Assembly: GCA_010909165.1 (NCBI GenBank)
Contig: VJWM01000265.1
Location: 117,728 to 181,727, forward strand
Length of the DNA: 64,000 bases
Direction: 5' to 3'
DNA from: Anthoceros angustus
Taxonomy: Eukaryota > Streptophyta > Anthocerotopsida > Anthocerotales > Anthocerotaceae
In this document: in pieces, positions 55,005 to 64,000 of the stretch
Layout of the letters: each line of letters starts with the position of its first letter
Numbering within the stretch: the first letter of the stretch is position 1
Made by a program: the position numbers and the translations under genes
Notes under the pieces: generated by a model
Seen by the model: the letters and a program-made list of their open reading frames with translations, nothing else
Database searches by the model: none
Told to the model about the DNA's origin: nothing

Positions 55005-55814
55005 GCTGACTCGTAGCGTGCAGGTGACTTGTCATGTCAACGGTATGGACGGGCACCAAACCATACCCATCCATTCCGCCAAGCAAGAGGTCATCGAGTT
55101 TTATTGCATGGGAAGTACAAGTAGTGATCAAGGATGAAGGACTTTCCCATCCCAATGTTTAATTACTAAGCATATGTCCCCACATTGTGAGGTATAAACC
55201 GTCCCCGCTACACGACATGCCCGAGACGGCAGAGCCAAGGGACGATGGCCCTCCATACCAGTCCTTGATGGCCGAGCGAGGAGAGCAACCTCCCATCCAT
55301 CATCCTCGATGGCCATCGCCATTGACATGTGGAATTGCAGCCCTTGTCCCATCGTCGGTTTCCACCACTGTGCAACAATAATGTGCACACTTCGCAATGA
55401 TCCACAAAGCACATGTGTCAGCAAGGGGCGGTTTTGACTTATGCGGATTCCACAAACACTTTAGCGCATGGACTTGTAGGTAGGCGAATAGGGCCAAAAA
55501 GTGTTCACATCCGGCCCTCCAACCCCCAGCCATACCGTGTGTGGTCACGAACACCATGCCCGCACCATGTGGAAGGAACCACCGCCACCGAACGCAAGTC
55601 CCCACGAGGGATAGCCACGAGAGCCTGCTCGCCATGAGGGGCGGTGACACCGCCTCCAACCTTTGCAAAGGATCCTTGATGGCCATCAAGATTTCTAGTT
55701 GTGCACCGAAGATGGAGACATGAACACACGCCTCGTGGTGCGAACTACCACTCCACGCCCATTTAGGTTTCCGACTAAGCTAGCTCCATACGCCAACATG
55801 TCCGTCATACATGG
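55005..55814 (+). repeat. 810-bp near-identical duplication, copy 2
   Basis: This is the partner of 53392–54200, offset by about 1.61 kb. It is preceded by truncated module B in both cases and followed here by module D, where copy 1 is followed by module A. Confidence 0.9.
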
Positions 55815-57989
55815 CATAAGGTACGACAAGTGACCGTGTTTGGTGTTCGAGTCTTATGACTTATGACCGTATGTATGAAAAGTCGCCGAGTTGAGGGCAC
55901 GGACCGTGGTAAGCATGCACGGATCGGAAGGTCGAAATGCCCGCCGATGGCAAAGGCTGAGTCGTGGCAATCGCTTTGTGCTGCGTGTGAGATTGAAGTC
56001 CCCTGCTATCTACTGGAGGAGGAGGGATTTTACCTGGGCGTACTCAAGAGCCGAACTCGTGAGCTTCCAAGGCGCTTTCTCGCCTTCTTCCTCCTCATGG
56101 ATGTTTGCATGCTCGTTGAAGAAATGGATCATGCATCTTCGCTGTTGGGATTGATCCCCGCTTTGCGCCTCCTTTTGTGAGACCCGCAGGTGGAACAAAA
56201 TTTCTTTCAATTCAATTCAAATTCTGTGGCGAGAGGTGGCGGTGGAGAAGCTTCGTGCTCTTGCCTCGCTTGAGGTGGATTGGGAGCGTTGGCCATGCCA
56301 AGGATGTGTATACTATTGGGCACGCCCACCCTCTCGTAACGCCTCCTTGTTGTAGGAAGGCTCGGCGATCTCCGCGACAAGAAAACCTCGCAGGCCTCCG
56401 ATCCTAATTTCGCCGATGAACATTGTGTACGCCTGACCGTCCTTCCTCGTTGATAAGCTATAGCAACGCTTGACGAGCTCTTCTCGCAGAGTGCGGATGA
56501 TGGGATGGACCCATTCATGGCTCCTTCTAAGATGTCGGGTCCAGATTCACGCCAAGAACGCCTCCTTAGTTAGCTCGTTGGTATAGTTTTTCTAATTAAT
56601 TCCACCGCCTTTGACTAAAGGGCGATGCATACCGAACTCACAATATGATTTATTTTTCTCAAAAACATGCTAAGATCACTTAGAGAGGCTTGCTATTAAA
56701 TTTATTGTTCTCTAGCCGCAGAGTTCTATTCCTCAGAATTAGTTATGACATTGAAATAGTCACTAGTGAGTATCATTCTAGGTAGAATGAGCTTATTCTA
56801 AATGGCGAAAAAACAAAGCTCATTCTTTCCAAGAATCACTAGCAAAAATAAGAATGATGGAAGATATTAATTTCAAGAATGTATATATACATATGTATAT
56901 GCAATACGCTTGTAACCTAAATGTTACATATACTCATATCATTTTAAATAAAATTTTCATATACACGCATACACGCTACCTACAAGCAAGCTTCCACCTT
57001 TAACTCAAAGCGCTACATTGTTTTTCAATGATAACCTCCGTATATCAATTCCACACAATCTAGCTACGGAGATGGAGAGGGTGCAGACATATTGTTAATC
57101 ATGGAGTCTTGGCAAAGACTTCCCATTGCACTCTACATGATCCGCCGGACATACTACAAATGGAGCGACATGATCCGGAGGTGGAGATGGAGCAGTGAAC
57201 CACACAATGTTCCCTGCTGGTCTCCGGTTGGAAATATTCCCGAGTACATAACATAGATGGGGCATCTCCTTCGGCTCACTTGGCATGAATTCAAATGCAA
57301 ACTCATGATCCAGTTGGGGTGGAGCAAGTGCAGCACATGGTGTCAACCACGGATCTCCGGGCATGAGTTCCCAATCCAAGTGATCTGGCACAATCCATGA
57401 TGGAGCTTCCACTTTCACAAATCTCCCAAGCTATGCGCACCTTGACGCCGCAACATCCGAATCCGTGATGGAGCCTACATCACATTTTACAATCAAGGTA
57501 CGTGATAGCCGGCCCATAGATTTGAAGTAAAAATAAAAAAAACAATTAACTCACTATTCTAATCCGTAATCTATCTCTAGATGTCATACCATCGATGCCC
57601 ACTCGCCACAATTGCCGCAATCCATAGGAAACATAACAAGATACACAAGGATGTCTTCATTGGAATGAAAGAAAGAGCCAAACAACAAGATAAAATATAT
57701 ATATGGAACCTTCCAAGGAAGCTTAGGGAGACCTCATCAGCCTCACATATATATAGGCTCGAGCAACCGATCTCTCGATCACAAGAAATCAAAACAATTT
57801 ATATTGTCGATTATAAAATAAAAATAGATTTCTAATCTAAATTTAAATCCAAGTAAATAAAATATTCAATATATGTACATAGATAGCTTAAGAGAGGTGT
57901 AGCGGACATGGGGTCTCTATGCTAAGGTCATATGATGAAAATTGAGAAGAAGCTTTAGGTGTTGCAATTACAAGCGCTGACGATAACAT
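55815..57989 (+). repeat. 2.2-kb composite tandem unit, copy 1 (D-A-B-C)
   Basis: Modules D, A, B and C occur here in order and then again from about 57990, with an offset of about 2181–2185 bp. The two copies are nearly identical apart from small insertions and deletions. Confidence 0.88.
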
Positions 57990-60729
57990 AAGGTACGATC
58001 AAGTACCGTGGACCGTGTTTGGTGTTCGAGTCTTATGACTTATGACCGTATGTATGAAAAGTCGCCGTAGTTGAGGGCACGGACCGTGGTAAGCATGCAC
58101 CGGACCGGAAGGTCGAAATGCCCGCCGATGGCAAAGGCTGAGTCGTGGCAATCGCTTTGTGCTGCGTGTGAGATTGAAGTCCCCTGCTATCTACTGGAGG
58201 AGGAGGGATTTTACCTGGGCGTACTCAAGAGCCGAACTCGTGAGCTTCCAAGGCGCTTTCTCGCCTTCTTCCTCCTCATGGATGTTTGCATGCTCGTTGA
58301 AGAAATGGATCATGCATCTTCGCTGTTGGGATTGATCCCCGCTTTGCGCCTCCTTTTGTGAGACCCGCAGGTGGAACAAAATTTCTTTCAATTCAATTCA
58401 AATTCTGTGGCGAGAGGTGGCGGTGGAGAAGCTTCGTGCTCTTGCCTCGCTTGAGGTGGATTGGGAGCGTTGGCCATGCCAAGGATGTGTATACTATTGG
58501 GCACGCCCACCCTCTCGTAACGCCTCCTTGTTGTAGGAAGGCTCGGCGATCTCCGCGACAAGAAAACCTCGCAGGCCTCCGATCCTAATTTCGCCGATGA
58601 ACATTGTGTACGCCTGACCGTCCTTCCTCGTTGATAAGCTATAGCAACGCTTGACGAGCTCTTCTCGCAGAGTGCGGATGATGGGATGGACCCATTCATG
58701 GCTCCTAAGATGTCGGGTCCGATTCACGCCAAGAACGCGCTCTCCTTAGTTAGCTCGGTTGGTATAGTTTTTCTACCGTTAATTCCACCCCGCCTTTGAC
58801 TAAAGGGCGCATACTCGAACTCACAATATAATATGATTTATTTTTCTCGCAAAACATGCTAAGATCACTTAGAGAGGCTTGCTATTAAATTTATTGTTCT
58901 CTAGTCGAGTTCTATTCCGAGAATTAGTTATGACATTGAAATAGTCACTAGTGAGTATCATTCTAGGTAGAATGAGCTTATTCTAAATGGCGAAAAAACA
59001 AAGCTCATTCTTTCCAAGAATCACTAGCAAAAATAAGAATGATGGAAGATATTAATTTCAAGAATGTATATATACATATGTATATGCAATACGCTTGTAA
59101 CCTAAATGTTACATATACTCATATCATTTTAAATAAAATTTTCATATACACGCATACACGCTACCTACAAGCAAGCTTCCACCTTTAACTCAAAGCGCTA
59201 CATTGTTTTTCAATGATAACCTCCGTATATCAATTCCACACAATCTAGCTACGGAGATGGAGAGGGTGCAGACATATTGTTAATCATGGAGTCTTGGCAA
59301 AGACTTCCCATTGCACTCTACATGATCCGCCGGACATACTACAAATGGAGCGACATGATCCGGAGGTGGAGATGGAGCAGTGAACCACACAATGTTCCCT
59401 GCTGGTCTCCGGTTGGAAATATTCCCGAGTACATAACATAGATGGGGCATCTCCTTCGGCTCACTTGGCATGAATTCAAATGCAAACTCATGATCCAGTT
59501 GGGGTGGAGCAAGTGCAGCACATGGTGTCAACCACGGATCTCCGGGCATGAGTTCCCAATCCAAGTGATCTGGCACAATCCATGATGGAGCTTCCACTTT
59601 CACAAATCTCCCAAGCTATGCGCACCTTGACGCCGCAACATCCGAATCCGTGATGGAGCCTACATCACATTTTACAATCAAGGTACGTGATAGCCGGCCC
59701 ATAGATTTGAAGTAAAAATAAAAAAAACAATTAACTCACTATTCTAATGGCTTGCACCCACCTTCCTTGGACCATGGTGGAGGGAGAATTTTATTTGAGA
59801 GAAAGGGAACCATTGTCCTTGGTTCATGGCGTTGTAAGATGGCCATGACCTTGTCATGGCATGGCACTTCCTTGGTCATCGGCCACTCGAAATCGCATTG
59901 CAAACACTTGTCCTTGGGTCACGAAATGGTCATAAAAAGCGGGGACTATATATGGCATGCATGGAGGAATGGCATACGTGGACAAGGAAGGTTTCGTTTT
60001 GTGCACTTCGTGCACAAACATGAAGTAGCTGGGGAAGGTGACGCCATAGTGACGCCGAGCCGTCACCCTAGCATGGTGCCGATGGCGTGAATACATTATA
60101 CGTCGCCATGTGACGCATGATTGGTGGAGAGCGAATGGGAGTCTCGAACGATGGACATCATTATCTAGGAGAACGGAATTGGCATATATGGCAAATTCAC
60201 ATACGGTCCTTCATTCATGGCATAATGAAAGGGGCATTTAGTTTGCTTGAATGGCTCTCACGTGCCACCCACCGTCCTTGCACAATGGTGTAGATGTTGA
60301 TATAGATTATTAAAGCGTTGGAGCAGGTGCCGTTCAAACCTTCGATGGCGTGGCATGTTTTCTTCCATGCCATGAGTTTTCAATTATTCTAATCCGTAAT
60401 CTATCTCTAGATGTCATACCATCGATGCCCACTCGCCACAATTGCCGCAATCCATAGGAAACATAACAAGATACACAAGGATGTCTTCATTGGAATGAAA
60501 GAAAGAGCCAAACAACAAGATAAAATATATATATGGAACCTTCCAAGGAAGCTTAGGGAGACCTCATCAGCCTCACATATATATAGGCTCGAGCAACCGA
60601 TCTCTCGATCACAAGAAATCAAAACAATTTATATTGTCGATTATAAAATAAAAATAGATTTCTAATCTAAATTTAAATCCAAGTAAATAAAATATTCAAT
60701 ATATGTACATAGATAGCTTAAGAGAGGTG
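57990..60729 (+). repeat. 2.2-kb composite tandem unit, copy 2, with a 636-bp insertion
   Basis: This repeats the D-A-B-C order of the preceding unit. It is interrupted at the B/C boundary by the insertion at 59749–60384. Copy 1 provides the uninterrupted version of the same site at about 57555–57563. Confidence 0.88.
59749..60384. mobile_element. 636-bp non-autonomous insertion with 9-bp target-site duplication
   Basis: The insertion is flanked by tattctaat on both sides (59740–59748 and 60385–60393). The uninterrupted sister copy has the same 9 bases once. A 9 bp duplication is typical of Mutator-like elements, though I see no clear terminal inverted repeats. Inside, short strings of the type ccttccttggaccatgg and gtccttgg recur. 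It contains one 112-codon frame with no recognised product. Confidence 0.7.
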
Positions 60730-61797
60730 TCGGGTGGAGGGGAGCAACTTCCAACGCAGTGGAGTCTCACGCCAAAGAGGAGGACGATTGAGAGAAAGCG
60801 GCCGCAAGGGAGTGGGTGTCTCTAATAGGTGGGAGCTAACTGGAGCGCTGTGGAGAGAATCCAAAACTTTCGAGGAGGAATTGCCAGGCCGTGACATCGG
60901 AGGGGAGGAGGAATTTGGCGTGAGTCAGGAGAAAGAGGACTGGTGATCGGGAGGAGCATGGTGCCCAAGAGGCCGACCGTGGTGGCGAGAGAGAGGCCAT
61001 TGGTCTTGTGGACCTTCTGCGTGGCGATGGATAACCCCAACAACGTGGGAGGAGGATGCTGGAGGGGAGGAAACCGCCTGGGAGTGAGACGGTCTCTGGA
61101 GGAGGCGGCGGAGGCGGGCCAAGGAACGCGTGCATATGATGGTCAGGAGGACGGTGAGGAGAAGGACACCAGCGGCAATGATGGGGAAAGCGCGAGCAAG
61201 GAGGCAGATGTGGAGATGGCGGATGATGAGGTGGAGACGGACATACCGACTACATTGCCACTACCTGAAATTGGAGAATTGATGGAGCGTTGGTAAGCAC
61301 TGACCACGCTATTGCCGTGTTGTGCAGCCGCATGGGCGTGGTGGAGTGTACATGGGAGCCTTATGCGATGGAGGTGGAGAATGAGGAGTTGATGGTTGGT
61401 GCGACGTGGTGATATGTAGGACGTGAGCTCTAAGTGATGTGTGTGCATGACCGCAGGAAGAAGGGAAGGGAAAGCTGGTGGAAGGTGAAGGCCATGTCGA
61501 AGGAAGGGATACTAGTGGAGAGAAGGAAGATGGAGGAAAGGTGGCAACAAGGCCACCGCCAAGTGATGCCGGAGGCAAGATGGTGGGGAACCGGATGTGG
61601 GAGCGGAGCACCGGAGAGATGGTGGGGAACTGGATGGATGAGAGAATGCGGAGCGCATGCACGTAACTGGAAAACAACCGGGTGGTGGGCCGTTTGTGGA
61701 GGGGAATGTGAATGTTGAGCCATTTTCTTGCAGAGGAGTCGCCAAGATGGGTGGACCGGTGATGGTCAATCAAAACAACAGATGGAATTGGTATTCC
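60730..61797. other. purine-rich unique segment inside the mosaic
   Basis: Module C copy 3 ends at gagaggtgt and about 1.07 kb of A/G-rich sequence follows before module B resumes. It is not shared with any other copy. Frames here on both strands are low in complexity. It is similar in style, but not evidently in sequence, to the pyrimidine-rich segment at 51.2–52.2 kb. Confidence 0.5.
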
Positions 61798-63248
61798 CAC
61801 CTTTAACTCAAAGCGCTTACAATTGTTTTTTCAATGATAACCTCCGATATCAATGCCACACAATCTAGCTACGGAGATGGAGAGGGTGCAAGACATATTG
61901 TTAATCATGGAGTCTTGGCAAGACTTCCCATTGCACTCTACATGATCCGCCGGACATACTACAAATGGAGCGACATGATCCGGAGGTGGAGATGGAGTGA
62001 ACCACACAATGTTCATGGGGTCTCCGGTTGGAAATATTCCCGAGTACATAACATAGATGGGGCATCTCCTTTCGGCTCACTTGGCATGAATTCAAATGCA
62101 AACTCATGATCCGTTGGGGTGGAGCAAGTGCGACATGGTGTCAACCACGGATCTCCGCATGAGTTCCCAATCCAAGTGATCTTGCATAATCCACGATGGA
62201 GCTTCCACTTTCACAAATCTCCCAAGCTATGCACCTTGACGCCGCAACATCCGAATCCGTGATGGAGCCTACATCACATTTTACAATCAAGGCACGTGAT
62301 AGCCGCCTATAGATTTGAAGTAAAAATAAAAAAAACAATTAACTCACTATTCTAATCCGCAATCTATCTCTAGATGTCATACCATCGGGATGCCCACTCG
62401 CCACAATTGCCGCAATCCATAGGAAACATAACAAGATACACAAGGATGTCTTCATTGGAATGAAAGAAAGAGCCAAACAACAAGATAAAAATATATATAT
62501 GTACATATATACGCACACACTTTATGCCCTCTTGCCTCGTTGAGGTGGATTGGGAGCCCGCTGCCAAGGGGATACTTGGGCACCGCCCAATTCTCTCTAA
62601 CGCCTCCTTGTTGCCGCTAGGAAGGCCCCGCCATCTCCGCGACAAGAAAACCTCGCAGGCCTCCGATAATTTCTCAAGCCGATGAACATTGTGTACGCAC
62701 GCCCTTCCTCGTTGATAAGCTATAGCAACGCTGACGAGCTCTTCTGAGTGCGGATGATGGATGGACCCATTCATGGCTCCTTCTAAGATGTCGGGTCCAG
62801 ATTCACGCCAAGAACGCGCCTCCTTAGTTAGCTCGTTGGTATAGTTTTTCTACTGTTAATTCCACCGCTTTGACTAAAGGGCGTATGCATACTGAACTCA
62901 CAATACAACTGATTTATTTTTCTCAAAAACATGCTAAGATCACTTAGAGAGGCTATTAAATTTATTGTTCTCTAGTCGCAGTTCTATTCCCTAGAATTAG
63001 TTATGACATTGAAATAGTCACTAGTGAGTATCATTCTAGGTAGAATGAGCTTATTCTAAATGGCATACAAAAACAAAGCTCATTCTTTCCAAGAATCACT
63101 AGCAAAAATAAGAATGATGGAAGATATTAATTTCAATGTATATATACATATGTATATGTAACACGCTTGTAACCTAAATGTTACATATACTCATATCATT
63201 TTAAATAAAATTTTCATATACACGCATACACGCTACCTACAAGCAAGC

Positions 63249-64000
63249 ACACGCACTTACTGCGTTATGTAGCCTCGCAAGGCGAGAGCGCCACCTGCCT
63301 CGATCAGCTGCTGCAATTTCGGGACTCCGCACATGCTGGCCTGGACTGGAGGAAAGCCCTACGGAATCTTCCAGAACCCAGCGCCTCAAAGTGTGCGGAA
63401 GAAAACCTGTGATTGCGGGAGGTGGGCGCCATGGCGGCGAGGCAAAGGACGCCAATTCATGGGCGATGGAGATGGCAGTGAAGCTCCGCGTGCAAGACGC
63501 TTCTGTACCATCGCTGAAACACATGCACGCAGGCTTCACGCTTGCAACAACGACTGACAGCATAGCATGTAGCTCAAATGATGTTTACTTCTTTGTCTGC
63601 GTAAGTTCAGGCAACCCAAGTAAGAGGCCTGGTGTTTCAGTACAGGTAGGTGCACAGCATGGCCAGGAAAGGATGCACTGTTGTGCGCTACAAAGAATTG
63701 TTTGGAGAAGACACTGCTGCCGCTACTCATTTCTTCATTGTGGAACCAAAATTGAATCATCCCGCTTGGAGCACAGGAGAGTGAGCTAGATCCGGCTGGG
63801 GTACAAGAAAACCCTGACTCGGCCACCCTGCACAGGGGTTGCACTGGTTGAGTGAGGAGGGTGTTGAGACTGATTTGAGTTGCAGCAAAGGTGATATGCA
63901 AAGGAAACCACAGGACACGGAATAGAAGACGACTTGTACCAGAGATGCAGGCGGCAGGTTCTTCCTGAACTTGGCTCGGACTACACCACTGTTACCGTGT
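63249..64000. other. right-hand edge, unassigned, possibly partial gene
   Basis: The repeat mosaic stops at 63248 and GC-richer sequence follows to the window edge. On the minus strand a possible exon reads from about 63340 to 63262, ending in a good donor (CA|GTAAGT), and could encode CGVPKLQQLIEAGG. On the plus strand a frame at 63391–63789 is also open. I recognise neither, and the window ends before either can be tested. Confidence 0.2.

Larger units (their letters stand above)
49629..63248. repeat. mosaic repeat region built from recurring modules
   Basis: At least five modules recur here in the same orientation. Module A (AT-rich, about 345 bp, with gtatatatacatatgtatat) occurs at 49629–49903 (truncated), 52680–53018, 54249–54594, 56646–56992, 58835–59179 and 62911–63248. 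Module B (about 560 bp, beginning cacctttaactcaaagcg) occurs at 49904–50462, 54595–55004 (truncated), 56993–57563, 59180–59748 and 61798–62358, with a scrap at 53290–53391. Module C (atctatctctagatgtcata) occurs at 50463–50803, 57564–57900, 60394–60729 and 62359–62510. Module D (gtgtttggtgttcgagtctt) occurs at 50900–52680 (interrupted), 55815–56645 and 57990–58834, with its 3' half at 62525–62910. Module E is the 810 bp pair. Frames inside are short, so I call no genes. Confidence 0.85.

Noticed and set aside
59854-60096. frames inside the 636 bp insertion as a transposase
   Set aside because: At 80–112 codons they are too short and show no catalytic motif; the element is treated as non-autonomous.

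Overview
This window is nuclear DNA of a land plant. The evidence is a set of spliced plant genes with GT–AG (and some GC–AG) introns mostly 73–155 bp long: ribosomal protein uL2/RPL8, the prenylcysteine methyltransferase ICMT, a GOLD-domain protein, translation factor eIF3e, a plastid-type isoamylase, and a QUA3-like pectin methyltransferase. Three intronless PLS-class PPR proteins with DYW-type C-termini are also present. Those C-termini end in GRP (two genes) and DRH (one gene) instead of DYW. From memory, such variants are typical of plants with abundant U-to-C organellar RNA editing (hornworts, lycophytes other than Selaginella, ferns), so I infer a seed-free land plant. The short introns fit a compact genome such as a hornwort, but I cannot fix the species.

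Layout. 1–5.8 kb: decayed GC-rich then AT-rich sequence with an orphan ORF. 5.9–15.8 kb: gene-dense block with RPL8 (+), ICMT (−), PPR-DYW(DRH) (−) and a 15-exon GOLD-domain gene (+). 16.2–17.0 kb: an unassigned membrane-protein-like gene or pseudogene. 17–22 kb: AT-rich intergenic DNA. 22.1–24.6 kb: the first PPR-DYW(GRP) gene (+). 24.6–30.5 kb: intergenic, with a higher-order satellite and an orphan copy of the PPR 5' region. 30.6–41.5 kb: second gene-dense block with QUA3-like (+), eIF3e (+) and an 18-exon isoamylase (−). 42.6–45.5 kb: the second PPR-DYW(GRP) gene (−). 47–49 kb: a broken Ty3/gypsy element. 49.6–63.2 kb: a mosaic of modules repeated two to six times, including a 2.2 kb tandem duplication and a 636 bp insertion flanked by a 9 bp target-site duplication. 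63.2–64 kb: unassigned single-copy-looking sequence.

Most notable observation. Both GRP-type PPR proteins carry, before their PPR repeats, a segment that matches the PDF motif of plant organellar single-stranded DNA-binding (OSB) proteins (WWDNR...PDF...GE.LW...PAWV). A PDF–PPR–DYW(GRP) fusion would be a candidate new architecture for an organellar RNA-editing factor, possibly of the U-to-C type. It is present in two diverged paralogues in this window, which argues against a chance or assembly artefact. One of them also carries three tandem 306 bp PLS-triplet units, showing how the recognition array was lengthened.

The housekeeping genes do not form a pathway together. The three PPR genes are the only functionally related group. 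Exon boundaries were drawn by eye from frame, splice consensus and remembered family alignments; no search was run.
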